DNA of 64,000 nucleotides, taken from positions 166,439-230,438 of the forward strand of contig CANMHT010000005.1 of assembly GCA_947497755.1 (NCBI GenBank), in the 5' to 3' direction. Below are positions 34,306 through 44,055 of this stretch, piece by piece (within the stretch, counting starts at the first letter, position 1; each line of letters opens with the position of its first letter). Below the pieces are notes generated by a model that saw only the letters and a program-made list of their open reading frames with translations, was not told the origin of the DNA and searched no databases. The position numbers and the translations under genes are program-made. This DNA comes from an uncultured Polaribacter sp. Its GTDB lineage: Bacteria; Bacteroidota; Bacteroidia; Flavobacteriales; Flavobacteriaceae.

Positions 34306-36210
34306 TTAGTTTTTTAAGATTCTTTTTACGGCAATTCTCCCACTTTCAGCAATGATTTTAAGTATGTAAATACCCTTGTTTAGTTTGTTTAATGAGAATT
34401 TATTTTTTGTAACTACTGTTATTTCTTTACCATGAACATCAAAAACAATGACCTTTTTTATTGGCTCTTTTGATTTGATTTGGATATGATTATTCGTTGG
34501 GTTTGGGGCAACAGTAAATTCTATAAGTTGTTCTTTTGATATCGATAAAACAGCATTGCAACCTGTTTCATCAGTAACAAAAGTTGCTGTTGTTGGAATT
34601 TGTGTCCAAGTGGCATTGCTATAGGAAATATCATCTACATAAATGCAGCGTAAGTTTGGATTATCGGTAAAGCTAAAGTCATGAGCACTGTTCATGAGTG
34701 TGTTGTTCCCATTTCTAGCATCTACAGAACTAAGATTGTTTTCAACAGCGTATACATCTTTAAGTTTTGTGTTTTGTCTTAAGTCTAATGAGGTTAATTT
34801 ATTTTTTCCAATCGCTAAATCACTTAAGTTATTGTTGTTTGTTAAATCTATTTCAATAAGGTTATTACTTATTAAACGTAGGTTTTTTAAAAAAGCATTA
34901 TTGGTGACATCGATAGCATTGATTGTATTGTAGTTTGCTGTTAAAATAGAGAGTTTGCTGTTTTGTGTTACATCTAATTGAGTTAGTTGATTGTGGTCTG
35001 CATAGATGTTAATCAACTCTGTATTGTTGCTAATATTTAATGTTGTGATATTGTTGTTATTTAGGTTTAGTGTTTTAAGAGCTGTATTAGTTGATAAATC
35101 GATTGTTGGTAAATTATTTCTTTGTGCATTGATTGTGGTTAAGTGATTTGTTGCTCCGGTAACCGACAAAGAGTTTAGTTGGTTATTATTACAGTCTACT
35201 TGATGCAAATTTGTATTAGCACTCAAGTCTAAATTTGTTATCTGATTGTTTCTACAGTCTAGAATTGTTAAGTTTTCTCCTGCATCGCTTGTATCTAAAC
35301 TAGTTAATTGGTTGTACTTACAATCTAGCCAGTTTAAAGCAGTAGAATTGAGTCCTAAATTACCTGTTATTTGATTGTTGCTGCAGTATACTGTATGTAA
35401 TTGTGTATTACTTGCAAGGTTTAATGTTGTTAAATTATTGTTGTTTATTCTTAAAGAACTTAAATGTGTTGCGCTACTTAAATCGATGGTTGTAAGTTGG
35501 TTATTTTGGATGTTTAAACTGCTTAATACGGGAGAGTTTAAAAGAATAGAATTTAGATTGTTGTCATTTACAGAAACAGCACTTATTTTAGGTGTTGTTG
35601 TAAGATTTAGCTCTGTAAGTGCATTATTATGCGCAGTTAATAAATGTAATTCTGGGCAATTAGAAACAGTAAGCGATGTAAGATTATTATTGTAAACTAC
35701 AAGTTGTTCTAGGTTTTGATGATTACTTACATCTAAAGTGCTAATAGAATTTCTACTTAAAACTAAAATTTCTAATAAAGGGTTAGCACTTACATCGATA
35801 CTTGTAAGTTTATTAAAATCTAGGTTTATATTTTTAAGTTTGGTGTTGCTGCTAAGATCAATGGTGCTAATATCGTTTCTAAAGATGGTTAGGGAAGTTA
35901 ATTCTGTATGAGCATTGATGCTAATATTGTTAAAATTGTTTTGCCCAATAGAAAGTCCTGTAATCTTAGTAAAAGCTTCTAATCCAACTAAAGAATTTAT
36001 ACTTGAACGATTAATACTAATGCCTCCTGTGTAATTTTCTGCTTCTACAACTTGTATTTCGTTATCATTATTGCTATTGATTTGTGAATTGTTTACCAAC
36101 AAGTCTTTCAAATTAGCATCTGGAATATTAACTATTTGTGCACAAATAGTATTCGTTAGAATTAAGCTAAAAACACAAAAAAACAATATACCTATATTGT
36201 TGTACTTCAT
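34306..36210 (-). CDS. T9SS-secreted leucine-rich-repeat protein
   Basis: 634 residues. The signal peptide ends at ICAQ (residue 25). Residues about 70-500 consist of roughly twenty 21-residue leucine-rich repeats (L..LD.S.N..L..L....N.(L/I)..), including a variant with Cys (LDCRNNQIT, VDCNNNQLN) typical of Bacteroidota internalin-like LRR proteins. A T9SS sorting domain ends the chain (FTVAPNPTNNHIQI onward). LRR arrays bind proteins or glycans, so an adhesin or substrate-capture role is inferred. It leads a two-gene operon with the hydrolase and lies 97 bp downstream of the hybrid sensor gene, with its own -7 element. Confidence 0.88.
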   Translation of the reverse strand: MKYNNIGILFFCVFSLILTNTICAQIVNIPDANLKDLLVNNSQINSNNDNEIQVVEAENYTGGISINRSSINSLVGLEAFTKITGLSIGQNNFNNISINAHTELTSLTIFRNDISTIDLSSNTKLKNINLDFNKLTSIDVSANPLLEILVLSRNSISTLDVSNHQNLEQLVVYNNNLTSLTVSNCPELHLLTAHNNALTELNLTTTPKISAVSVNDNNLNSILLNSPVLSSLNIQNNQLTTIDLSSATHLSSLRINNNNLTTLNLASNTQLHTVYCSNNQITGNLGLNSTALNWLDCKYNQLTSLDTSDAGENLTILDCRNNQITNLDLSANTNLHQVDCNNNQLNSLSVTGATNHLTTINAQRNNLPTIDLSTNTALKTLNLNNNNITTLNISNNTELINIYADHNQLTQLDVTQNSKLSILTANYNTINAIDVTNNAFLKNLRLISNNLIEIDLTNNNNLSDLAIGKNKLTSLDLRQNTKLKDVYAVENNLSSVDARNGNNTLMNSAHDFSFTDNPNLRCIYVDDISYSNATWTQIPTTATFVTDETGCNAVLSISKEQLIEFTVAPNPTNNHIQIKSKEPIKKVIVFDVHGKEITVVTKNKFSLNKLNKGIYILKIIAESGRIAVKRILKN

Positions 36211-36240
36211 TTTTAAATATTAAATTGATAAATAGTATGG

Positions 36241-36248
36241 CAAAGCTA
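36241..36248 (-). promoter_or_regulatory. -7 element of the LRR-hydrolase operon
   Basis: Reads TAGCTTTG on the minus strand, 30 bases before the ATG of the LRR gene. A small palindrome agacgtct (36263-36270) lies at the -33 side. Confidence 0.5.
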
Positions 36249-36307
36249 TTACTGCTTGTTCTAGACGTCTTGTATCAATGTAACAAAGGCTTGTAATTAT
36301 GTATCTT

Positions 36308-39166
36308 TTAACTGTTTTTTACTTCTGATGGAGTTTTTTGGTATTCGCTTTTAAAAGATTTGGTAAAATAAGCAGCATCATTAAAACCAACAGAGAAAGC
36401 AATTTCTGCAATGGTAAAATCACTTTCTTGTAGAAGAGTATATGCAATTTTTAAACGTTCTTTTTTAATAAAATTAGTTGTAGAAAGTCCTGTTTTTTGT
36501 TTTAGTTTTCTGTGTAGTTGCATTCTACTAATACACATTTTATCAGCAAAAACTTGAGCAGAAAAACTGGTGTTTGTCAGCTCAGAAGAAAGGACGTCTT
36601 GTATTCTTTTTATAAAATCGTCATCAGAAGAGTTTATGCTAATTTTATGTAAGCTTTTATAAGATGAGGTGCTAAAATTTTCTTGTAATAACTGTTGTTT
36701 TGCTAATAAAGAATTAACGGTCTCAATTAAAACCTGATGATTAAATGGTTTGCCAATAAAAGCATCAGCATGTAATTGTAGTGATTTAATATAGTTTTGA
36801 TCACTTGATTTTGCAGTTAAAACAATTATAGGAATTGTAGCAGTAAGTTCATTTTCTTTACTCTTTTTACAGAAAGTAAAACCATCCATATTTGGCATCA
36901 TAACATCTGTAATAATAATATCTGGAATTTCTTTTTGAGCTATTCTTAAAGCCTCCAAACCATCACTAGCGGTTTTAATATTAAAATTAGTAGCTAATAG
37001 TTTAGAAAGAACAGTTCTAATCTCTACATTGTCATCAACAATTAAAACTATTGGTTTTTCAGATGTTGTAATATTGTGATTTTTTTCTGCTGAGTTATAT
37101 TCTTTTGATGGATTATGCTCTGGTTCTGTTGCTGGATTTGTAACGGCTAGTGTTACATTAATCTGTAGTTGATTTTCGATTAGTTTTGTTTGAATGTTTC
37201 CTTTAAGAAGTTGAACAAGTTCTTTTACCAAAGCAAGTCCAATTCCAGTATTTTTTTTTGAAGAACCTTCGGTATAAAAGCGTTCAAAAAAATGTGGAAT
37301 ATCAGCTGGTTTAACATTGTTTGTTGGATTGCTAATCTGAATTAAGAATTTTTCATTTTCAATAGAGAAATGAGTGTGTACAACGCTGTTTGTTTGACTG
37401 TGTTTTATAGCGTTAGAAAGTAAGTTTCTAACTATTTTTTGTAGAGCATCTTTATCTGTATTTATAAATGCTCTTTGTATGCTTATCTCTTGTTTAATGC
37501 GAATGTTTTTCTCGTTAGCTAACAGCTCAAACGCTGCAATTTCAGAAGCAATAAACTCATTAATATCTATTTTTTCGATTTCTAATTGTTTGCTGTTTGA
37601 TTGGATTTTGGCAATCTCTAATAGTTGATTTACTAAATGAGTAAGCGTATTTGTATTTTGTTTGATTAAGTCGATTTCTTTCTTACTTGTAAGTGTTTGT
37701 TCATTTTCTTTTAAAAACTGCAATGCACTATTTATGAGTGTTAGTGGAGTTTTAAATTCATGAGAAACATTAGCGAAAAACCGGTTTTTTATGAGGTCAA
37801 TTTCTTTTAGTTTTTTGGTTGTTTTTCGTTTAGTATTATATGCAAAAAGGAGTGCTAATATTAAAAATAATAAGACAGCAGATAAAGCGAAAAACAATAA
37901 ACGTTCTGTTTTATTTTCTCGTTTTACAAGTTTGTTTTCTTTGGCTAAAAACGCAATTTCTTTTTGTCTTTCTTTGGCCTTGTATTTGTTTTCTAAAGCA
38001 AGAAAAGCTTTGCTGTTTTTTGCTTTAGTTTCATTGGTTAATAGTTCTTGCAACTTTTTCTGATAACTAAAAGCTTTTTTATAATTCTCAGTCGATTTAT
38101 GATATAGAATTAATGTGTTGTAATACTGTTTTAAAAAAAGAAAATTCTTTAATGGACGTTTTTGTACTTGTTGTAATAAACTATTTGCTTTACTAAATTG
38201 TTGGGTGTCGATATAGTTTTCGGCTAGAGATAATTGTGCATGTATTAGCGCAATTGAATCTTTTTTTTCTTTAAAAATAGCAATGGCATCGTTTAATTTT
38301 TTAATGGCTTTTTTCGATTTCTTTTCTAATTTATCCACCCTAGAAAGTGATAATAATGCGTGTCCAATAGTAATCGAATTATTGTTGCTTTTTCCTAATA
38401 ATAAGAGTTCTGTGAAATAATGCCTAGCCTTGTCTAGCTCTTGTTTTTCTAAGGCAATTTCTCCTAATTTTTTACGCATAAAAATGACGCCTGGAGTATA
38501 GTTAACATCTATGCTTGTTTGCAATGATTTTTCTAAATACTCCATACCTTTTTGCGTGTCTTCTAACGTTTCTAAATACATGTCTCCAATATTTTGATAC
38601 GTATTAGCAACTACTGCACTTTTGTAATTGTCTTGAACCGAAATAGAATCTATTTTTAGTAAATACTCTAAAGCTTTATTTTGATCTTTTTGTACAATAG
38701 AAACACCATAATAACCATCAATAAGTAATGAAATGTCATTTATTTCTTGAGCTTTTTTTAAGATATATCGGTATTCTTTTTCTGCTTTTTTAAATTTATT
38801 TTGATAAAAGTAATGATTGGCAATCCAGTTGGTTGCTTTTAATTCATCATAAATATCTTTTTGAATATTTGCTGTTTTTTTGGCCTGTTTGTAATGATAA
38901 ACAGAACTATCTATATGATGAGTTAATAGGTGGTAATATCCACTATAAAAATGATAATAATAGGTCGCTTTAGTGTAGCCTTTCTGATGTTTTTTTAACC
39001 GTTCAATTTCTGGTTTTGCCTTGTTGGGGTTTTTGTCAATTCGCTCTAGTAAACCTGTAACTATTTGTGTTGTTTTTATAGAGTCAGTTTGAGCTCGTAA
39101 ACTCAAACCTAAAAACAATAAAAGAAGCAATTTTATGAAGCGCATATTCACAAAAATACGAATCAT
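36308..39166 (-). CDS. One-piece hybrid two-component system: TPR sensor, histidine kinase, receiver, AraC output
   Basis: 952 residues. After a signal peptide (to LRAQ), residues about 35-410 are TPR repeats, probably periplasmic. One membrane helix (about 425-447) leads to a HisKA segment with His469 (FANVSHEFKTPL) and a HATPase domain (NLLSNAIKHS, TGIGLALVKEL). A receiver domain has phospho-acceptor Asp near 754 (DIIITDVMMPNMDG). Two AraC helix-turn-helix units follow (about 850-950; VSFSVGF-like IAFSVGFNDAAYFTKSFK). The ATG at 39166 overlaps the upstream stop as ATGA, pointing to coupled translation; ATG at 39145 also fits. Such regulators usually control nearby glycan-use genes, here perhaps the LRR-hydrolase pair. 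Confidence 0.92.
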   Translation of the reverse strand: MIRIFVNMRFIKLLLLLFLGLSLRAQTDSIKTTQIVTGLLERIDKNPNKAKPEIERLKKHQKGYTKATYYYHFYSGYYHLLTHHIDSSVYHYKQAKKTANIQKDIYDELKATNWIANHYFYQNKFKKAEKEYRYILKKAQEINDISLLIDGYYGVSIVQKDQNKALEYLLKIDSISVQDNYKSAVVANTYQNIGDMYLETLEDTQKGMEYLEKSLQTSIDVNYTPGVIFMRKKLGEIALEKQELDKARHYFTELLLLGKSNNNSITIGHALLSLSRVDKLEKKSKKAIKKLNDAIAIFKEKKDSIALIHAQLSLAENYIDTQQFSKANSLLQQVQKRPLKNFLFLKQYYNTLILYHKSTENYKKAFSYQKKLQELLTNETKAKNSKAFLALENKYKAKERQKEIAFLAKENKLVKRENKTERLLFFALSAVLLFLILALLFAYNTKRKTTKKLKEIDLIKNRFFANVSHEFKTPLTLINSALQFLKENEQTLTSKKEIDLIKQNTNTLTHLVNQLLEIAKIQSNSKQLEIEKIDINEFIASEIAAFELLANEKNIRIKQEISIQRAFINTDKDALQKIVRNLLSNAIKHSQTNSVVHTHFSIENEKFLIQISNPTNNVKPADIPHFFERFYTEGSSKKNTGIGLALVKELVQLLKGNIQTKLIENQLQINVTLAVTNPATEPEHNPSKEYNSAEKNHNITTSEKPIVLIVDDNVEIRTVLSKLLATNFNIKTASDGLEALRIAQKEIPDIIITDVMMPNMDGFTFCKKSKENELTATIPIIVLTAKSSDQNYIKSLQLHADAFIGKPFNHQVLIETVNSLLAKQQLLQENFSTSSYKSLHKISINSSDDDFIKRIQDVLSSELTNTSFSAQVFADKMCISRMQLHRKLKQKTGLSTTNFIKKERLKIAYTLLQESDFTIAEIAFSVGFNDAAYFTKSFKSEYQKTPSEVKNS

Positions 39167-40020
39167 TTTTTACTTCTGATACTTTCAATAATAACAGTAG
39201 ATAAAATTAATGTACCACCTAAATAGGTATTTAAAGACGGAATCTCACTCAAGAAAATAACAGCCAAAACAATTCCGAAAATTGGTTGAATACTACTAAT
39301 AATACTTGCTGTAGAAACAGAGAAATAGGTAAGCTTTCTAACCATTAATGTGTGTCCAATTGCTGTTGTTAATAAAGCTAACAATAGTACATAAGGATAT
39401 TGTGTTTGAATGTTTGAAGTATCAAATAAAAATAAGGCAGGCAATAGTAAAATACTAATTAATAAAACCTGATAAAACATTAACATTGTGCCGTTGTATT
39501 TTGCTACATATTGTTTCATTATTAAGATACGTAAAGAGTAGCAAAGAGCAGAAATTAAACCTAATCCTATTCCTTGAACATGAGCACTTTCTAAATTAAA
39601 TTCTGGCGCTAAAATGTAAATTCCTAATAAAACAATAAGTCCTAAAACGATATGTATTGGGTTGAATTTTGTTTTGATAAAGACTGGTTCTAATAAAGCA
39701 GTCATTACAGGAAAAGTATATAAAGAAAGCATCCCCAATGCTACATTAGATAGTTTTAGGGCATAAAAATAAGTTATCCAATGTGCTGCCATAAAAATGG
39801 CACCAAGTACAAAAACAAATTGATCTTTTTTAGAACTTATTTTTAAATCAACCTTATTGATTTTACAATACACAAATAAGAAAATCATTGCTAAAGAAGA
39901 GCGCCACCAAACAATAACAGGAGGAGGCATTTCTATATATTTTCCTAAAACACCAGAGGTGCTAATAAATAAAGTAGCGAGTAATAATTCTAAAATATGT
40001 TTTAGATGGTTGCTTCTCAT
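39163..40020 (-). CDS. EamA/DMT-superfamily transporter
   Basis: 285 residues with about ten hydrophobic helices arranged as two EamA repeats (residues about 8-140 and 150-283). A conserved PPPVIVWWRSSLAMIFLF segment lies after the first helix. EamA proteins export amino acids or small metabolites, but family members differ widely and no substrate can be named. The gene starts 10 bases after mfd and its TGA overlaps the next gene's ATG, so it sits in the mfd-transporter-sensor unit. Confidence 0.88.
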   Translation of the reverse strand: MRSNHLKHILELLLATLFISTSGVLGKYIEMPPPVIVWWRSSLAMIFLFVYCKINKVDLKISSKKDQFVFVLGAIFMAAHWITYFYALKLSNVALGMLSLYTFPVMTALLEPVFIKTKFNPIHIVLGLIVLLGIYILAPEFNLESAHVQGIGLGLISALCYSLRILIMKQYVAKYNGTMLMFYQVLLISILLLPALFLFDTSNIQTQYPYVLLLALLTTAIGHTLMVRKLTYFSVSTASIISSIQPIFGIVLAVIFLSEIPSLNTYLGGTLILSTVIIESIRSKK

Positions 40021-40029
40021 AACGTTTGA

Positions 40030-43000
40030 TTATATTTTTTTCAAAATAGATAATGCTTTAGAAATAGAATCGATATGAATAAAGGTGATTAACAAACGCA
40101 ATCCGTTTTTGGTTTCTTTTTCTTTCATGACACAACTTTTACTATTTTGCTGTACAAATTTTAGCATTTTTGTAAAGTTTTCTGTTTGATAAAACTCACT
40201 CTGTTGATCAGAAACAAAATAACCAATCATACGTTTTTTCTTTAGGATTACTTTTTCTAAACCTAGTTTTTTAGCAAACCATTTAATTCGAACACTGTCT
40301 AATAAATCAGTTACTTGAACAGGTAATTCACCAAAACGATCAATTAATTTGGTCTCAAATTGCTTAATTTCTGCTTCTTCAGTAAAGTTGGCTAATTCGT
40401 TATATAGATTTAAACGTTCACTAATAGCATTTACATAATCATCAGGAAAAAGAAGTTCAAAATCAGTATCAATTTGTACTTCTTTTACAAACTCTTTTGG
40501 TTTAGAATCATCCGTAGGATACAGTTCTTTAAACTCATTTTCTTTTAATTCTTCAATAGCTTCGCTTAATATTTTCTGATAGGTGTCAAAACCAATATCA
40601 TTAATAAATCCACTTTGTTCACCACCTAATAAATCTCCAGCACCTCTAATTTCTAAATCTTTCATGGCAATATTTAAACCGCTACCTAATTCAGAAAATA
40701 ACTCCAATGCTTGTATACGTTTTCTAGCATCATCAGTCATCATATGATAAGGTGGAGTGATAAAATAACAGAAAGCTTTTTTATTAGATCTTCCTACACG
40801 ACCACGCATTTGATGCAAGTCAGAAAGGCCAAAATTATTGGCATTATTGATAAAAATAGTATTGGCATTAGGGACGTCTAAACCGCTTTCAATAATCGTA
40901 GTAGAAACTAATACATCAAACTCGTTATTCATAAAACCAAGCATTAATTCCTCTAGTTTTTTTCCTTCCATTTGCCCGTGACCAATGCCAACCTTTACAT
41001 TAGGGACCAAACGTTGAATTAAGCCAGCAACTTCTTTAATGTTTTCTATTCTATTATGAATAAAAAAGACTTGTCCACCTCTAGAAACTTCATAAGAAAT
41101 GGCGTCTCTAATAGTTTCTTCACTTAAGCGAATAACGTTAGTTTCTATTGGATGACGATTGGGAGGAGGTGTACTAATTACCGATAAGTCTCGAGCCGCC
41201 ATTAAACTAAACTGTAAAGTTCTAGGAATAGGAGTAGCTGTTAAAGTTAATGTGTCTACATTTTCTTTAATGGTTTTTAGTTTGTCTTTTACTGCCACAC
41301 CAAATTTTTGCTCTTCATCAATAATAAGAAGCCCTAAATCTTTAAAATTAACACGTTTGTTGGTTAATTGATGAGTACCAATAACAATATCTACAGCACC
41401 ATTTGAAATGCCTTCAATAACTCCGTTTTTTTGACTGGTTGTTCTAAATCGATTTAAATAATCTATGGTTACAGGAAAGTTTTTTAAACGTTCAGAAAAG
41501 GTTTTAAAATGCTGAAAAGCTAAGACGGTTGTTGGTACTAATACAGCTACTTGTTTTCCATTATCTACAGCTTTAAATGCCGCTCTAATGGCAACCTCAG
41601 TTTTTCCAAAACCAACATCACCACAAACCAAACGATCCATAGGTTGCTCTTTTTCCATGTCAGATTTTACATCTTGAGTAGCAGTATATTGATCTGGAGT
41701 ATCTTCGTATAAAAAACTAGCTTCTAATTCGTGTTGAATATGTGTATCAGGACCAAATTGAAATCCTTTTTGAAGTCTTCTTTTTGCGTATAATTGAATA
41801 AGATTAAAAGCAATATGTTTAACCCTTGCTTTGGTTTTTTGCTTAACTTTTTTCCAAGCGCCAGATCCTAATTTGTAAATCTTTGGAGGCTTGCCATCTT
41901 TTCCGTTAAATTTAGAAATTTTATGCAATGAATGAATACTGATGTATAAAATATCACGATCTCCATAAATAAGTTTGATTGCCTCTTGCTTATTACCTTC
42001 AACATCAATTTTTTGTAAGCCACCAAACTTTCCAATTCCGTGATCCATGTGAGTTACATAGTCTCCAATTTCTAAACTTGTTAATTCTTTTAAAGTAATG
42101 GCTTGCTTTTTTGCATACCCATTTTTTAGCCTGAATTTATGATAGCGTTCAAAGATTTGATGATCTGTATAACACACAATTTTTTCATCAGTATCAATAA
42201 ACCCTTGATGTAAAGGAAATACAACAGTTTGATAATTTACCTCTTGTTCTACATCGTTAAAAATATCATGAAAACGCTGTGCTTGCTTTTCATTAGCACA
42301 AAAAATATAATTGCTATAACCTTGTTTGGAATAGTTGTTTAAGTTTTTTATTAATAATTCAAATTGTTTATTAAAAGAAGGTTGTGGTAAATTGTTAAAG
42401 CTAACGTTAACTTTGGTGTGTGCTTTTTCTGGTTGGTTGATGGCAACAGTTGTGAAACTTTTTAATTGCTCTTTGATAAAACTTCCTGTACAAAACAATT
42501 CTTCTGGTGTAGCATGATTTAACTCTTTAGAAAGTTCATTAAATGATTGAGTTGCTTTGTTAAAAAAAGTATCTAATTTACCTGTTAGTAATTCTATATT
42601 TTGATGAAATACGATGGTTTTTGATGAAATGTATTTTAGAAAACTTTCGCGTTTTTCTTGTAGCGACTTGTTTTCTACATTGGGCATTATACTTACCTTT
42701 TTTAATTTTTCTTTGGATAGTTGAGACTCAACATCAAAGGTTCGTATGCTATCAACTTCATCTCCAAAGAATTCAATTCTATAAGGTTCATCGTTCGAAA
42801 AAGAGAATACATCAATAATTCCACCTCGAACAGAAAACTCACCAGGTTCACTAACAAAATCTACACGGTTAAAATTGTACTCAAACAAAACTTCATTTAC
42901 AAAATCTAACGATAAATTGTCAGAAACAGCCACTTTTAAAGTGTTCTTTTTAAGTTCACTTTTAGTAACTACTTTTTCAAATAAAGCATCAGGATAGGTA

Positions 43001-43365
43001 ACAATTAATGCTGGTTTTTTCTGGGAATTGATTCTATTTAAAACCTCAGAACGCAGTAAAATATTAGCGTTGTCTACTTCTTCTATCTGATAAGGTCTAC
43101 GATAAGATCCAGGATAAAAAAGCACGTTTTTATCGCCTAAAAACTGTTCAAAATCGTTTAAATAATAAGCCGCCTCTTCTTTGTCATTAAATACTAAAAC
43201 ATAAGGTTTTTCGGTCTTTTTAAAACATTCTGAAATAACAAAAGACAACGACGATCCGACCAAATTCGATATTTGAAAATGGTTTTGTTCGTGTTGTAGT
43301 TCGTTTAAAATCTGCTCAACTTTAGCAGAATTTTTATATTGATTACTGATAATCTCTTTACTCAA
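40030..43365 (-). CDS. mfd: Transcription-repair coupling factor Mfd
   Basis: About 1111 residues. Mfd pushes stalled RNA polymerase off DNA and recruits UvrA to lesions. The N-terminal UvrB-like region (FNDKEEAAYYLNDFEQF; VRGGIIDVFSF), the RNA-polymerase interaction domain (about 470-530, SLEIGDYVTHMDHGIGKFGG), the RecG-like motor with Walker A GDVGFGKTE, DEEQ box (IIDEEQKFG) and TATPIPRTLQ, and a TRCF C-terminal domain are all present. The start is a problem: in-frame TTG codons lie at 43383 and 43365. The latter gives MSKEIISNQYKNSAKV, which lines up with family starts, while the former overlaps a TACATTTG -7 element, so 43365 is preferred. Confidence 0.95.
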   Translation of the reverse strand: MSKEIISNQYKNSAKVEQILNELQHEQNHFQISNLVGSSLSFVISECFKKTEKPYVLVFNDKEEAAYYLNDFEQFLGDKNVLFYPGSYRRPYQIEEVDNANILLRSEVLNRINSQKKPALIVTYPDALFEKVVTKSELKKNTLKVAVSDNLSLDFVNEVLFEYNFNRVDFVSEPGEFSVRGGIIDVFSFSNDEPYRIEFFGDEVDSIRTFDVESQLSKEKLKKVSIMPNVENKSLQEKRESFLKYISSKTIVFHQNIELLTGKLDTFFNKATQSFNELSKELNHATPEELFCTGSFIKEQLKSFTTVAINQPEKAHTKVNVSFNNLPQPSFNKQFELLIKNLNNYSKQGYSNYIFCANEKQAQRFHDIFNDVEQEVNYQTVVFPLHQGFIDTDEKIVCYTDHQIFERYHKFRLKNGYAKKQAITLKELTSLEIGDYVTHMDHGIGKFGGLQKIDVEGNKQEAIKLIYGDRDILYISIHSLHKISKFNGKDGKPPKIYKLGSGAWKKVKQKTKARVKHIAFNLIQLYAKRRLQKGFQFGPDTHIQHELEASFLYEDTPDQYTATQDVKSDMEKEQPMDRLVCGDVGFGKTEVAIRAAFKAVDNGKQVAVLVPTTVLAFQHFKTFSERLKNFPVTIDYLNRFRTTSQKNGVIEGISNGAVDIVIGTHQLTNKRVNFKDLGLLIIDEEQKFGVAVKDKLKTIKENVDTLTLTATPIPRTLQFSLMAARDLSVISTPPPNRHPIETNVIRLSEETIRDAISYEVSRGGQVFFIHNRIENIKEVAGLIQRLVPNVKVGIGHGQMEGKKLEELMLGFMNNEFDVLVSTTIIESGLDVPNANTIFINNANNFGLSDLHQMRGRVGRSNKKAFCYFITPPYHMMTDDARKRIQALELFSELGSGLNIAMKDLEIRGAGDLLGGEQSGFINDIGFDTYQKILSEAIEELKENEFKELYPTDDSKPKEFVKEVQIDTDFELLFPDDYVNAISERLNLYNELANFTEEAEIKQFETKLIDRFGELPVQVTDLLDSVRIKWFAKKLGLEKVILKKKRMIGYFVSDQQSEFYQTENFTKMLKFVQQNSKSCVMKEKETKNGLRLLITFIHIDSISKALSILKKI

Positions 43366-43380
43366 CTCAACTATTTTTGG

Positions 43381-43388
43381 CAAATGTA
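43381..43388 (-). promoter_or_regulatory. -7 element of mfd
   Basis: Reads TACATTTG on the minus strand, matching TAnnTTTG, 15 bases before the preferred TTG start at 43365. Confidence 0.45.
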
Positions 43389-43411
43389 TTATAAAAAGTA
43401 GACTTAAAATA

Positions 43412-43440
43412 TTGATTTTTAAAAAAATACAATAACTTTA
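43412..43440 (+). promoter_or_regulatory. Promoter of the outer-membrane barrel gene
   Basis: TTG at 43412-43414, 18 bases, then TAACTTTA at 43433-43440 (one mismatch in the last base). The ATG is 38 bases downstream. Confidence 0.5.
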
Positions 43441-43478
43441 TCACAAAATAGTTATAAGTAAAAGAAAACCTTAAAAAT

Positions 43479-44051
43479 ATGTTTAAGCCTCAAAAAATAT
43501 TTTTAATATTTCTATTCGTTGGATTTCAGTTAGTTGCCCAAAATAAACATAACAGGTGGGCGGTTGGAGCAAGTGTAGGAATGGTAAAGTTTAGTTCAGA
43601 AAACGCAAAAATTGTTGGTGATCAATTCTTGTTTCAAATGCCCAGATTAAATGTTTCTCGTTACTTTTTTAATGGTCTTACTTTAGACGCTGCATTTTCT
43701 TTTAATACTATTAATAAGATTTCTGGTTTGTATTCTAATAATATAGACTATTTTTCTGTGGATATAGGTGTGAGATATGATTTTAAAAAATCAAATGAAA
43801 ATTTAGTGCCTTATTTAATTGGTGGATTTAGTGCAGTTAATGCAAATAGCGAAATGACTCCAACCCTAAATTTTGGTGGAGGTGGTACATTTTGGTTAAA
43901 TCCAAGATATGGTGTAAATCTAGAACTAGTTTACAAATCTGTGCAAACTAATCCTGCAAAAATGCGTTCTCATTCGTATTTTTCTGTTGGTGTAGTTTAT
44001 AGTTTAAGTTTAAGAGATTTAGCACCAAGACTTTGGAGTCATAATAAATAA
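43479..44051 (+). CDS. Small outer-membrane beta-barrel protein
   Basis: 190 residues. The signal peptide ends at LVAQ (residue 21). The mature part has alternating hydrophobic strands (WAVGASVGMVKF; LTLDAAFSFNTI; YFSVDIGVRYDF; LVPYLIGGFSAV; YGVNLELVYKSV; YFSVGVVYSLS), as expected for an eight-stranded outer-membrane barrel. The pattern resembles the N-terminal barrel of the OmpA-family protein encoded at 53457 but it lacks the peptidoglycan-binding domain. The function is unknown. Confidence 0.75.
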   Translation: MFKPQKIFLIFLFVGFQLVAQNKHNRWAVGASVGMVKFSSENAKIVGDQFLFQMPRLNVSRYFFNGLTLDAAFSFNTINKISGLYSNNIDYFSVDIGVRYDFKKSNENLVPYLIGGFSAVNANSEMTPTLNFGGGGTFWLNPRYGVNLELVYKSVQTNPAKMRSHSYFSVGVVYSLSLRDLAPRLWSHNK

Positions 44052-44055
44052 ATAC

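Noticed and set aside
34400..36000. Regularly spaced repeats resembling a repeat array
   Set aside because: The spacing of about 63 bases follows the 21-residue leucine-rich repeats of the coding frame; the copies are degenerate and there are no unique spacers, so it is not CRISPR.
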